Shown here: positions 7,825 to 16,259 of the stretch, in pieces | Layout of the letters: each line of letters opens with the position of its first letter | How positions within the stretch are numbered: the first letter of the stretch is position 1 | Assembly: GCA_023663145.1 (NCBI GenBank) | Contig: JAMPHZ010000021.1 | Span: 1 to 42,585 of the forward strand | DNA from: Odoribacter sp. | Lineage (GTDB): Bacteria > Bacteroidota > Bacteroidia > Bacteroidales > Muribaculaceae | Length of the DNA stretch: 42,585 bases | Direction of reading: 5' to 3' | Translations under genes and position numbers: made by a program | The notes under the pieces: generated by a model | Told to the model about the DNA's origin: nothing | Database searches by the model: none | Seen by the model: the letters and a program-made list of their open reading frames with translations, nothing else

Positions 7825-8927
7825 AGCAGATAGTAATCCTCTATCAGTCTTGTTACATTTCTGCTTAGACAGAAATTCTCCAACGCAATATTTCTGCCCG
7901 TGTTGCCGAACCTCTTGCGTAGCCCGGCGTCTTCATACAGTCTTATGATTGCATCTGCAAGGGCTTGGGGGTTCTCCGGATTAACGACTATGGCATTCTC
8001 CCCATCTTTTGCAGCTTCAGGATTCCCGCCAACTTCAGTTGCAACAATTGGAAGTGACACAATTGAAGCTTCCATAATGCTAAGTGGGATTCCCTCGCTT
8101 CTTGAGGGTTGCACATATATATCACCGGCACACAGCAATCGTTGCACATCATTGCGGATACCCATCCAGACGATTGACTTTTCTATACCGTATTCTGCAG
8201 CCTTTTTATGGAGCGACTCGGTATCTGCACCGGTTTGGCCTCCCCCGATCTGGTAAAGTATCAGGTTTTTGATGCCGCGTTCATTAACGATAATATTCAT
8301 GGCATCAAGAAGCACGTCGACTCCCTTTATCGGATTATGATAGGCAATGTTTATCAAAGCAACCGTATCATCTGCTATGTTGAGATCGCTGCGTACTTCT
8401 TGACGGTCATATAGTTTATCCTCAACGCCAAGGTACAATGTGTGTATTTTGCTCCTGCCAAACCATACGGCCTTTTTTTTCGCTTCTGTGCTTGTATTGC
8501 TGACCGGTATTATGCTATGACAAAATATATTGCCTAATTGAGCTGCCACTCTTAACTTAATCCGGTCAGTGGAGGGTAAGCAATGTTCAGTGGCAATACG
8601 CCGACGTACGCCATGAATCATGGCCAACGGCATTGCCAGGAATATGTTTGAGGAAAAATTAGTATGGACAATCTCAGGCTTGTATTTGTTCAGTATGCAG
8701 TTGAAGTGTTTGATAAAGCTTAGTCTTGATGATTGGGGTACAATCTCCACATCTGCCCCGATCTCCTTCAAATCCTTTATATAGTCGACCGCTAAAGGCT
8801 CACGATCGAAAACCACGACTAAATGATAACCCTTGTCCTTAAGTTGGCGAGCCTCTTCAACGATGTATTTTTCAAATCCACCGTACTTCTTTGCTCCCAT
8901 TCCAATTACCTCAAATACAGTCTTCAT
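7821..8927 (-). CDS. Family 4 glycosyltransferase (GT-B)
   Basis: This 368-residue glycosyltransferase starts MKTVFEVIGMGAKKYGGFEKYIVEEA and has the donor-site sequences NIAYHNPIKGVDVLLDAM, WMGIRNDVQRLLCAGDIYVQPSRSEGIPLSIMEASIVSLPIVATEVGGNPE, with the EGIPLSIMEA E-x7-E element. I chose the ATG at 8925-8927: it overlaps the LicD stop as ATGA and starts exactly at the first beta strand. The more upstream ATG at 8957 would add ten residues of no family character and overlap LicD by 34 nt. The protein has no membrane helix and presumably adds a sugar to the lipid-linked repeat unit at the cytoplasmic face. Confidence 0.92.
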   Translation of the reverse strand: MKTVFEVIGMGAKKYGGFEKYIVEEARQLKDKGYHLVVVFDREPLAVDYIKDLKEIGADVEIVPQSSRLSFIKHFNCILNKYKPEIVHTNFSSNIFLAMPLAMIHGVRRRIATEHCLPSTDRIKLRVAAQLGNIFCHSIIPVSNTSTEAKKKAVWFGRSKIHTLYLGVEDKLYDRQEVRSDLNIADDTVALINIAYHNPIKGVDVLLDAMNIIVNERGIKNLILYQIGGGQTGADTESLHKKAAEYGIEKSIVWMGIRNDVQRLLCAGDIYVQPSRSEGIPLSIMEASIVSLPIVATEVGGNPEAAKDGENAIVVNPENPQALADAIIRLYEDAGLRKRFGNTGRNIALENFCLSRNVTRLIEDYYLL

Positions 8928-9778
8928 ACAATGACTATTTTCCCGTTTTCTTCCCAAGTCGCACTTTCAATAAGATTTAGCATTTCCATTTGGTGCTCTG
9001 GTGAGGGAAGTTTCATATAGTCACCAAATAGTTTTGTCAGATAACTCTTAACATCTGTTGCCACATAATATTCCCGGCCTGAAAATTCATGCAGTGCGGG
9101 CTTGCTGAACCATTCCTTAGGCATACACAGTCTGTCATATTTATAATGACTGAGCATACTACAGATCTCTGATGCGCACGGATTCTCATTTTCCCATCTG
9201 CATACCCAATGTTGAATTTTATTGATGGTGGAAAGTGGCGCATATTGAAAAATTGGAATCAGTATGTTTCGCTTTAAAAATTTCTTCAAACCATGGTCAG
9301 ATGCTTTATTTTTAATAAGCAGAATGCCTCTGACTTTCTTTAGTTGGGTCAGTAGTGCTTTCTGAAGATTGCGTTTGTATGAATTGATCGGAACCATGTC
9401 AAGCGGGAGAATATCCGTATAGATCCCAAATCTTCTGATCTGAGGGTTCAGGCTATCTCCGGTAATGACAATGTCTGTATCGTCGCGGCACACCGTGGCA
9501 TGGCCATTCCGATAATGCTTTACGTTGCCATTATGATAAAGAGTAAACCCATTTTTAAGTTGCTTCGGAGCGATTGTCATAAATTTCTCATAATCAACCC
9601 TCGGCATTGCGATGTCAATATCGGCATCCCATGGGATTATACCATTATGACGAACAGCGCCTATGGCACTTCCACCTATTAGATAATACACAAGTTTGTT
9701 CTCTACACATACCCTATGTATTTCATCCATGATTTGAAGTTGCTGTTGCTGCAATTTGTTCAGACCATCTTCAGTCAT
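8924..9778 (-). CDS. licD: LicD-family phosphotransferase
   Basis: This 284-residue LicD/fukutin-family protein has LQIMDEIHRVCVENKLVYYLIGGSAIGAVRHNGIIPWDADIDIAMPRVDYEKF near residues 14-66. It contains the GG-x-x-x-G-A-x-R and W-D-x-D-I-D elements of the nucleotidyltransferase-like fold. Known members transfer phosphocholine, phosphoribitol or related polyol phosphates from CDP-linked donors to glycans. It is coupled by ATGA (9775-9778) to a TagD-like cytidylyltransferase, so the natural inference is that the neighbour makes the CDP donor and LicD transfers the phospho-group to the polysaccharide. Glycerol-phosphate is the likeliest guess because of the TagD resemblance, but phosphocholine or another alcohol cannot be excluded. 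Confidence 0.88.
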   Translation of the reverse strand: MTEDGLNKLQQQQLQIMDEIHRVCVENKLVYYLIGGSAIGAVRHNGIIPWDADIDIAMPRVDYEKFMTIAPKQLKNGFTLYHNGNVKHYRNGHATVCRDDTDIVITGDSLNPQIRRFGIYTDILPLDMVPINSYKRNLQKALLTQLKKVRGILLIKNKASDHGLKKFLKRNILIPIFQYAPLSTINKIQHWVCRWENENPCASEICSMLSHYKYDRLCMPKEWFSKPALHEFSGREYYVATDVKSYLTKLFGDYMKLPSPEHQMEMLNLIESATWEENGKIVIV

Positions 9779-10203
9779 TGTATTTGATTATGTATTTTTA
9801 ATGCATCAGCTAATAGAGTCGAGGATATACCGTCGGTATGAGGAAGATAAACAATATCAACACCGATCTCGGCAAATTCTTGCTCAAACTTATTCCATGC
9901 TTCAGTACCCTGCCAATCTGAGCCAACAAACATCTTATGGAAATGATGGTTGTGCCATGCTTCCATCTTGTTCTTATTGTATTGTGGTACAACAAGGTCT
10001 ACACATTTCAAGGCTTCTACAATAGCCCGCCGTTGCTCATAGGGAATCACCGGATGCTTCTTTTTTTCTTGGATAACCAACTCGTCTGTACTCACGCCAA
10101 CGATTAAATAGTCGCACTTTTCTTTGGCATGTTGTAGGATATTAAGATGGCCGATGTGGAACATATCATACACACCGGTAGTGTAGCCTATTATTTTCGA
10201 CAT
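9775..10203 (-). CDS. TagD-like CTP:alcohol-phosphate cytidylyltransferase
   Basis: This 142-residue protein is a single cytidylyltransferase domain. The GVYDMFHIGHLNIL segment holds the HxGH signature (H16, H19), VGVSTDELV and IPYEQRRAIVEALKCVD follow, and the GISSTLL segment near 125-131 closes the CTP site. Length and motif order fit glycerol-3-phosphate cytidylyltransferase (TagD/Gct), giving CDP-glycerol and pyrophosphate. Other members activate different alcohol phosphates, so the substrate is a family-based inference. The start overlaps the Wzx stop by 13 nt and the end is coupled to LicD. It would supply the donor for LicD. Confidence 0.88.
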   Translation of the reverse strand: MSKIIGYTTGVYDMFHIGHLNILQHAKEKCDYLIVGVSTDELVIQEKKKHPVIPYEQRRAIVEALKCVDLVVPQYNKNKMEAWHNHHFHKMFVGSDWQGTEAWNKFEQEFAEIGVDIVYLPHTDGISSTLLADALKIHNQIQ

Positions 10204-11714
10204 ATTTTAGCCTTTATTTTTTTTGAGATTACATTTCGTTCCTCCGGAGTAAGTCCTATGACAAAAACCAAGCATCCGGTAAGTATGACAAGGAAAACTA
10301 AGTCAAGGAATGAGGGTATCATAAACAAAGCGTAATGTTCTGCTGTCAACAGCAGAAGCACAGATATTATTACCAATAATAAACAGCGGGAGATAACCGT
10401 ATTCCAATACTTGCTGTATGAGAACTCCGGAATGATTTGTTTGATTACATAAATTCGGGTGAGTTGGGCGAGAATACCCACAAAGAAACTTACATAGAAT
10501 ACACTTTCCGGCGGACATCCTGACTTAAGAAATATGTAGGCGATTGGAAGAACACTCATGATTACAATGCTTACTGAAATCTGAAATGCTTTCATTCTTC
10601 CGGTTGCATGAACGAGTGTCGAAATTGGAGATGCAAAAGCTTCAATAACCCCGGTACATAGTACTAATACGGTGAAAAGTTCGGTGTATGCCGGGGTTTC
10701 ATTTCCGAGCCAAAGATTAAATATAAATTCAATCTTAAGCATAATAGGGAATGACATAATCCACAATAGGCAAAATACATATCGGGATACGGAATATGTA
10801 AGGTCCAGCATTTTATCAATATTGCCTTTTGCATAATGCTTGACGACCTGGGGTTTTGATGCAGTAAGCACATTATGGGCCAATGCCGTGATGCCACCTG
10901 ATACTTGTGACGCAAATCCATTGGCGGCGTTAATTGCTGGATTAAAAAAAACGTTTAGCAGTATGTTTAGTCCATTCCCTCGAATAAGATGAGCTATTGA
11001 TCCGAAGATATTCCATCCTGAGAATGACAGCATATCCTTCAATGTTTTCTTCTTGCCCTCTGGCTTGGATTTCAATAACTTGTCACATCGTTTGGCAAAT
11101 ACTATGTATGCCAGCATAATAGTCAGCGAGATGAGGGCCATTAATATTCCATATAGCATTAACCGATCACCATTTGCGGGCGCTAATGAGAGAGCGTAAG
11201 CACAACCTAATTGGGCAAATACTTCTATTACGCTTATATATGCAAAAACGTTCATTTTCTCATATGCAATGATTATTGCACTATATGGAACTCGCAACAG
11301 TACCATTACAAAGATGAACAATGAAGTCTGAAAGATGCAGTTAGCGGCAACTAATCTGCTTGGTGGAATACTCATCTCATGGTTGACGAACCATAGGCCT
11401 GCCGTTTCGCATAAGACAAGTGTTAATATTATTAATGCGATTTGGATGTATAACGATGCGGAGAAGACATCCTGCAGACCGGTCCGGTCTTCCTTCCCAA
11501 GCGCGATGTTAAAATAGCGTTGATATCCATTGGAGAGGGAAGTATTAAGGAACGAAACCATCGAAACAACACCTCCTACCACATTGTAAATACCGAAGTC
11601 GGTGACGCCTAATTCCCTGAGTACAATTCGCGAAGTAAACAGGGTGACTCCCATTACGAGAATCATCCTGATATATAAAAAAATAGTATTGATAGCTATC
11701 CTGCGTTCAATCAT
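10191..11714 (-). CDS. wzx: Polysaccharide repeat-unit flippase (Wzx, MOP superfamily)
   Basis: This 507-residue protein with about 12-14 membrane helices begins RIAINTIFLYIRMILVMGVTLFTSRIVLRELGVTDFGIYNVVGGVVSMVSFL, the classic opening of Wzx/RfbX-type oligosaccharide transporters. The region around 255-290 (GNGLNILLNVFFNPAINAANGFASQVSGGI) is another family hallmark. It would flip the undecaprenyl-linked repeat unit to the periplasmic face. It is the first structural gene of the operon, separated from the UpxY-like gene by a 316-nt untranslated stretch with hairpins. The end overlaps the TagD-like start by 13 nt. Confidence 0.92.
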   Translation of the reverse strand: MIERRIAINTIFLYIRMILVMGVTLFTSRIVLRELGVTDFGIYNVVGGVVSMVSFLNTSLSNGYQRYFNIALGKEDRTGLQDVFSASLYIQIALIILTLVLCETAGLWFVNHEMSIPPSRLVAANCIFQTSLFIFVMVLLRVPYSAIIIAYEKMNVFAYISVIEVFAQLGCAYALSLAPANGDRLMLYGILMALISLTIMLAYIVFAKRCDKLLKSKPEGKKKTLKDMLSFSGWNIFGSIAHLIRGNGLNILLNVFFNPAINAANGFASQVSGGITALAHNVLTASKPQVVKHYAKGNIDKMLDLTYSVSRYVFCLLWIMSFPIMLKIEFIFNLWLGNETPAYTELFTVLVLCTGVIEAFASPISTLVHATGRMKAFQISVSIVIMSVLPIAYIFLKSGCPPESVFYVSFFVGILAQLTRIYVIKQIIPEFSYSKYWNTVISRCLLLVIISVLLLLTAEHYALFMIPSFLDLVFLVILTGCLVFVIGLTPEERNVISKKIKAKICRK

Positions 11715-12030
11715 AATTACAGTGTAGGACGGAATTGATTCCGGTGGTGCGAAATGTAACTTTTTATGTCGAATATTGAAGAATCAGATTGCATATATTT
11801 CAGTCGAATATTAGCCGCGGTTCTCAAAACATCTGAATATCTTTATTTTTTAAGTTGATTATACTGCAGCCATGCCTAATGGCTCCTGTGCCTGCGGAAA
11901 TCAATAATTCAGAGCGGTGTGTATGTGAGAAAGGCGGCTTCCGTGAACGAAAGCCGGTGTTTTATGCAGCACAAAGGCTGCATGATGATAGTAAAGAGGG
12001 AAAGTGCCGGGGCTGAGGGTAGGGGAGCTG
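11715..12030 (-). other. Untranslated stretch with hairpins between upxY and wzx
   Basis: No gene of either strand is convincing in these 316 nt. No TAnnTTTG box faces wzx, which suggests read-through from the upxY promoter. Two stems are visible: ATGCAGC (11964-11970) with GCTGCAT (11977-11983), a perfect 7-bp stem with a 6-nt loop; and CGGCTT (11935-11940) with AAGCCG (11951-11956), extended inward by two more pairs after one mismatch. Neither is followed on the minus strand by a strong T tract. They could be attenuator or RNA-processing elements for the operon; the function is inference. Confidence 0.45.
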
Positions 12031-12564
12031 TTATTCGTCAGGAATATGCTCCAGAAGGTCGGGATGGATGAACGGCAGCATGATCATGCAGATGCCTTCA
12101 ATGCGCACTATCACATGTTTGTTCCTGCGCACGCGTTGCACATATCCGGTGTAACCTTCATATATGCCTGCTGTGACGCGCACATGCTCGCCGCCCTTGA
12201 AGTCGGATTTCGTAAATATCTCGCATCTTGAAGTGTCGCTTGCCGTTAGCAGTTTCACAAGGTCAATCTGACGTTGGCTTATGGGTTGTATCTCGCCGTT
12301 TTTTATGTAGCGGTATATCCACATGGGCACACTGTCAGGGGAATATTGGCGCCCGCGTTTCTCAAGTTCAAGAGCGTGGCTGCGTGTGGTTTTTATAAAC
12401 AGCACATGGGGTATGACCGCTTTTAGCCGTCGTTCGCCGTCGTCGGTCTTTATCTCTTCTTTAGGGAAGTATACTTCGGAACACTCGGCTGCAAGGACTG
12501 TCTCTGCCTTGAAGTCGTGCCGTGTCTTGATAGCATACCAATTTAATTCCATGTCATTGCTCAT
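12031..12564 (-). CDS. upxY: UpxY-family transcription antiterminator (NusG paralogue)
   Basis: This 177-residue NusG-like protein begins MELNWYAIKTRHDFKAE near its N-terminus (the NGN domain opening W-Y-A-x-K-T/R-x-x) and ends with a KOW-like region (FKGGEHVRVTAGIYEGYTGYVQRVRRNKHVIVRIEGICMIMLPFIHPDLLE). In Bacteroides, UpxY proteins prevent premature termination in the leader of their own capsule operon. It is the first gene of the locus, as expected. I chose ATG at 12562-12564 (ATG at 12550-12552 is equally possible); the longer frame to 12621 is not needed for the fold. No UpxZ-type gene follows, unlike in many Bacteroides capsule loci. Confidence 0.88.
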   Translation of the reverse strand: MSNDMELNWYAIKTRHDFKAETVLAAECSEVYFPKEEIKTDDGERRLKAVIPHVLFIKTTRSHALELEKRGRQYSPDSVPMWIYRYIKNGEIQPISQRQIDLVKLLTASDTSRCEIFTKSDFKGGEHVRVTAGIYEGYTGYVQRVRRNKHVIVRIEGICMIMLPFIHPDLLEHIPDE

Positions 12565-12797
12565 GATGATATACAATTCATTCATGCACGTCATGATAAA
12601 GATGAACCGTGCATCAGACACAACCGTCCGCTTAACTTACGTTCCGGATCAAGGGGGAGTAGCCTATACAGGAGCTTTCCCGATGGTTGCCGGCGCTTTA
12701 AAATTCTGCGCCGATTATTTAATGATCTCTTCCATATGAGTGCATTAAGAAAGGAAAGCTTTTCACCCGGAAGAGATATCAATGCGCTTTCCGGCTG
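12565..12797 (-). other. Long 5' leader of the polysaccharide operon
   Basis: From the predicted start of transcription near 12790 to the upxY ATG there are about 225 untranslated nt. A GC-rich stem is visible: CGGCGC (12691-12696) with GCGCCG (12708-12713), loop 11 nt. UpxY factors are known to act on such leaders, so this is the probable antitermination target. I see no convincing small gene here, although an 80-100 codon open frame crosses it on the minus strand with no recognisable product. Confidence 0.5.
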
Positions 12798-12828
12798 CAA
12801 AGTTACTAATTCTTGCTGAATTGAACAA
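12798..12828 (-). promoter_or_regulatory. Promoter of the polysaccharide operon
   Basis: On the minus strand a TAACTTTG -7 box (12798-12805) is preceded by TTG (12826-12828) with a 20-nt spacer, matching the Bacteroidetes primary sigma-factor promoter. It faces upxY and is back-to-back with the promoter of the thioredoxin gene. No flanking inverted repeats indicating an invertible promoter were seen. Confidence 0.65.
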
Positions 12829-12836
12829 GCATTGCG

Positions 12837-12865
12837 TTGTTGTTGAATATTTTTTGCTAACTTTG
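12837..12865 (+). promoter_or_regulatory. Promoter of the TlpA-like gene
   Basis: TAACTTTG at 12858-12865 with TTG at 12837-12839 (spacer 18 nt) fits the Bacteroidetes -7/-33 pattern. Transcription would start about 85 nt before the ATG at 12955. Other TTG triplets nearby make the exact -33 uncertain. Confidence 0.6.
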
Positions 12866-12954
12866 TCGCAGATAAATATAGATGCGGTTGGCATAAACTA
12901 TTCCTGTATGTTGATGCTTTAACATGAACAATAATCAAATTACTTAAAATATCT

Positions 12955-13701
12955 ATGACGAAGACAATCAGATTTATTCTTGTATCCCTTATGATTTGGG
13001 CCGGGTCGGCTGCCGTCGTGGCTCAGGATAATGCCAGGCCAAAGAAAATTATAATAATTGAGGATTATTTCTTCAATTCATTGCCGGTGGCGTCGTCGGA
13101 GATTACCGGAATGACCATGATCTCCACTCCTAATGGCACAAAAGCTACAGGTATCACTCTTGCTCATCCGCTACCTGAGGCAGCTATTAAATATGCGGTG
13201 CCTGATGATTCTGTCCCCGAGGCCGCTGAACTGAAAGAGCGTTTTGCCGAGGCAAAAGTGATTCCTTTGCAAATGTCGAGTGAGGAAAAGGTAAAGGCAG
13301 GTACCAAGTTCCCTGAATTTACTGCTGTTGATATCGATGGCAAAGAGTGGTCCAATGCAGATGTGGCCGGAAAACCGATGGTGCTGAATCTGTGGTTTAC
13401 GGGTTGTGGACCATGCCGCGCCGAGATGCCGGAGTTTTCGCAGTGGAAAAATGAGATGCCCGACGTGATGTTCTTTGCGGCCACTTATGAGGACGCTGAT
13501 AGGGCAAGACCGGTGATTGAAAAACAAGGCTTCAACTGGATTGCCTTGATCAACGACACCCAGTTCAAGGAATGGGTGGGTGGAAAAGGTTATCCCATGA
13601 CTATCGTAGTTGATAAGACCGGAATTATAACCCATGTCGAATATGGTTCATCGCCGGTTCAACGTGAGGAACTGAAGAAACAGATTGAAGCTGTACGTTG
13701 A
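12955..13701 (+). CDS. Exported TlpA/ResA-like thioredoxin-fold protein
   Basis: This 248-residue protein has an N-terminal signal peptide (about residues 1-23, cut after VVAQ), a 90-residue linker region of unknown function, and a thioredoxin domain with the active-site CGPC motif in NLWFTGCGPCRAEMPEF near 146-162. The cis-proline loop is GGKGYPMTIVVD near 207-218. It probably acts as a periplasmic thiol-disulfide oxidoreductase of the TlpA/ResA group (AhpC/TSA-like fold). It stands alone between its own promoter and a strong hairpin, so it is monocistronic. Its partner is not visible in the window. Confidence 0.88.
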   Translation: MTKTIRFILVSLMIWAGSAAVVAQDNARPKKIIIIEDYFFNSLPVASSEITGMTMISTPNGTKATGITLAHPLPEAAIKYAVPDDSVPEAAELKERFAEAKVIPLQMSSEEKVKAGTKFPEFTAVDIDGKEWSNADVAGKPMVLNLWFTGCGPCRAEMPEFSQWKNEMPDVMFFAATYEDADRARPVIEKQGFNWIALINDTQFKEWVGGKGYPMTIVVDKTGIITHVEYGSSPVQREELKKQIEAVR

Positions 13702-13731
13702 ACACATGTGTCACGTGCTGAATAAGGCAGG

Positions 13732-13762
13732 TCATCATCGGCCAACGGATGGCCGATGATGA
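13732..13762 (+). terminator. Hairpin terminator after the TlpA-like gene
   Basis: A perfect 13-bp stem, TCATCATCGGCCA (13732-13744) with TGGCCGATGATGA (13750-13762), has a 5-nt loop and is followed by the T/C-rich cttcttcgccttt. It lies 30 nt after the stop codon. Confidence 0.75.
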
Positions 13763-13824
13763 CTTCTTCGCCTTTAACTGACAACTAAACTGCGTTTATC
13801 TGTCAACATTTTTTAGTAAAAGGC

Positions 13825-13901
13825 AACGGTATACCGTTAATCTGTTTTTTAGCATTTTTTAACAGGGGGGGGTAGCTGTTAGTGATTTATTATTAACTTT
13901 G
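13825..13901 (+). promoter_or_regulatory. Control region of the TonB_C/S41 operon: palindrome, G8 tract, -7 box
   Basis: A TAACTTTG -7 box lies at 13894-13901, but no TTG lies at the proper distance. Just where a -33 element would begin is a run of eight G (13865-13872). A perfect 14-bp palindrome AACGGTATACCGTT (13825-13838) lies further upstream. The palindrome is a candidate operator, and the G tract could vary in length by slippage and change promoter strength. All three elements are directly seen; their roles are inference. Confidence 0.45.
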
Positions 13902-13945
13902 TGGTATAAATTCTACCTTTTTGTTAATCATAAATTCTTTTTGCA

Positions 13946-14587
13946 ATGAAGAAATTAATGATGCTTGCGCTAATGTTCGTTCAGGTGGCCGTGGCTTTAG
14001 CACAGTTGCACCCATTTGGAGGCATAACTTATCGTGAAATTCAATATCCTCTTACGGAGAATGATACAAGGCCTCTGTTTTACTATTTCAATGACGAATG
14101 GATACCCGGTGTCGATGCGGGAATGGTTGCCATTGACCGTGTGCTTTCTTCTGAAATAAAAAATGATGAATATGGTAACCGTGCGATTTATATGACCGTC
14201 ACCCCTGAGACTCTGGAGCAGTTAAAGGTTGCCGGGAATGAAACTGTAGCCCGCATGTCAGACGCTTTCGCTCCCATATGTGAATTTCCCGGAGGAAACG
14301 GAAAATTGAAAGATTGGATTGAGGAGAATATCAGGATTCCTGAGGGCTTTGATGGTAATACAAGAGTATTAGTCGGTGTTATGGTGATGCCCGATGGTCG
14401 TCTGTCTGATCCTGAAATAATCAGTGTCATTCCAAAAGATAATAACGGGGAAATAGCAGCAGAGGCTATCCGCCTTGTGAACGAATTACCTCCTTTCAGA
14501 GTTAAGTATCTTTCTCCCCGTAAAGAACCTGTAGCGGTGGCCATACCTGTAAATTTCAGGACTCCCGGCACACTCCTTATAAGATAA
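13946..14587 (+). CDS. Secreted TonB C-terminal-domain protein, copy 1
   Basis: This 213-residue protein has a cleavable signal peptide (residues 1-19, VALAQ) and, from about 107, a TonB C-terminal-like domain: CEFPGGNGKLKDWIEENIRIPEGF, RVLVGVMVMPDGRLSDPEII, AIRLVNELPPFRVKY, VAVAIPVNF. Classical TonB proteins have an uncleaved N-terminal anchor and a Pro-rich linker; both are absent here, so it is probably not an energy transducer. Residues 20-105 form an extra domain (FYYFNDEWIPG, KNDEYGNRAIYMTV) shared with the paralogue at 21370-22017. It is followed 12 nt later by an S41 peptidase gene, probably in one transcript. Confidence 0.75.
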   Translation: MKKLMMLALMFVQVAVALAQLHPFGGITYREIQYPLTENDTRPLFYYFNDEWIPGVDAGMVAIDRVLSSEIKNDEYGNRAIYMTVTPETLEQLKVAGNETVARMSDAFAPICEFPGGNGKLKDWIEENIRIPEGFDGNTRVLVGVMVMPDGRLSDPEIISVIPKDNNGEIAAEAIRLVNELPPFRVKYLSPRKEPVAVAIPVNFRTPGTLLIR

Positions 14588-14599
14588 ACACTGTATACC

Positions 14600-16240
14600 A
14601 TGTATAACATGACAAATAAAAAGAATCTGTTATTTCTTGCCGTTATTCTTGGCGGATCGTTGATAGGCAGTGCTTCAAATATTCTGACATCGGCGCAGAA
14701 AGCGTCAGTGTTGGCTAAGTTCCAAACAGAAGTGAAATATAATTTCGTGCATCTTGATGCATTGGAATGCGATTGGGACAGTTTGTGCTCTGCTGACTTT
14801 GAAGCGATAGTCAATACCCCCGATGATTATGCATTCCAACGGGAGATGGAGAGGCTGTGCGCCCAACTGCATGATGGTCACACGTCTTTCTGGATAAATC
14901 TCACCGGACAACCGTCAGCCGAGCGGGTAAAACCTCTTCCGTTTACAACCACACGGGTGGCGGGACACGTATATGTGACAGATGTATTATCGTCAGTATA
15001 TGCTGATAGAGGAGTTGATACAGGTAGTGAAATACTGAAAATTAATGGAGACCCGGTCAATGTGTATTTTGCCGACGAGGTAGCTCCATATCTTCCATCG
15101 TCAACTCCGCAGTGGACTGATTGGTATGGCTGCAATGATTTTGAGCTTACAAAAGGGGTTGGAGCCGACACTGTTACTGTAACATTCAGGAATAAAGACG
15201 GCAATGTAACTGATATATCATCAGACCGGTTGATTGATTGGGACTTGAGCCCGTCGCAAAGGCCTGCTTGCATTGAGCATTCCACTCTGCCAGGGAATAT
15301 AGGCCTTTTGAAGATCCGTAGTTTTAACCGGGGATATTTCGATGTTGACTCTTTGGCTTCAGCATTTGATAAACTTGAGAATACTGATGCTCTTATTATT
15401 GATGTCCGCGACAATACGGGCGGCAATTCCTTCTATGGTGAGATATTGATGCGCATTATATGCGATGACACGATTCCTTCATTCAAATGGTCGACCCCTC
15501 AGTATAATGCAGCATTTGCGTCATGGAACCGCAAGAGTCAGCCTTACGTAGCTGAAACTGATCCGATACCCGGACTTGGATTGTATGATAAACCGGTGGT
15601 AGTGCTTATCAATAATGGCTCGTTCTCATCAACCGAAGATTTTGTAAACCTCTTCAAGGGCTCGCACCGTGGAGTGCTTTTTGGGGAAAAGACAGGCGGC
15701 TCAACCGGTAATCCCATAGTTGTCGATCTGGGATTCGGCGCAAAAGCGAGAATATGTACACGTAACGAATGGATGGTGGATGGCGGAATTTTTATTGGCA
15801 AGGGCATCTCTCCCGACATAGAGGTTATACTTACTCCCGATTTTCTGTATGGTGGGTCTGATAATGTAATTGAAGCGGCACTCCGGCACTTGAGAAATAA
15901 TACATGCGGGCAATCGGGGGCTATGCTCAGAGATTTCTACAAGGCTTACATGCAAGCCCTGGAAGATGACGATGTGCAGGCTTTGGAAGTATTGAAGCAA
16001 ACCCATATGTCGCAGTCTCTGATAGCGAAACTTGACCGATATGTATTGGATCACAATGCCGACGGTATCATCTTTGCGCAGGACATATCTCGTGAATCCC
16101 TACGGTCATTGAAGGTTGAGCACATTGATAATGACCTGTATTCGGTTGAATATCGGTGGAACACTGATACATCTCCTGTGATTGTTCACGTGCACGCATG
16201 TGTCAATGATGGAGTGCTAAGAATCTTAGATATATTTTAA
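14600..16240 (+). CDS. Exported S41-family peptidase with C-terminal DUF3828-like domain
   Basis: This 546-residue protein has a signal peptide (about 1-25), a helical N-terminal domain, a PDZ-like region near 110-210, and an S41 (tail-specific protease) domain with IIDVRDNTGGNSF near 266-278, the catalytic serine in NNGSFSSTEDF (S343 with E346) and GEKTGGSTGNP near 362-372. After about 440 the FYKAYMQALEDDD...FAQDISRESLRSLKVE stretch resembles DUF3828, a cystatin/SnoaL-like fold. It probably cleaves proteins or peptides in the periplasm. The start may be the ATG at 14609 instead. It follows the TonB_C gene by 12 nt. Confidence 0.85.
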   Translation: MYNMTNKKNLLFLAVILGGSLIGSASNILTSAQKASVLAKFQTEVKYNFVHLDALECDWDSLCSADFEAIVNTPDDYAFQREMERLCAQLHDGHTSFWINLTGQPSAERVKPLPFTTTRVAGHVYVTDVLSSVYADRGVDTGSEILKINGDPVNVYFADEVAPYLPSSTPQWTDWYGCNDFELTKGVGADTVTVTFRNKDGNVTDISSDRLIDWDLSPSQRPACIEHSTLPGNIGLLKIRSFNRGYFDVDSLASAFDKLENTDALIIDVRDNTGGNSFYGEILMRIICDDTIPSFKWSTPQYNAAFASWNRKSQPYVAETDPIPGLGLYDKPVVVLINNGSFSSTEDFVNLFKGSHRGVLFGEKTGGSTGNPIVVDLGFGAKARICTRNEWMVDGGIFIGKGISPDIEVILTPDFLYGGSDNVIEAALRHLRNNTCGQSGAMLRDFYKAYMQALEDDDVQALEVLKQTHMSQSLIAKLDRYVLDHNADGIIFAQDISRESLRSLKVEHIDNDLYSVEYRWNTDTSPVIVHVHACVNDGVLRILDIF

Positions 16241-16259
16241 AATATTACTCAGACATATC

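Noticed and set aside
12323..12739. 138-codon plus-strand frame opposite the upxY gene
   Set aside because: It is antisense to a clear NusG-type gene and has no recognisable protein features.
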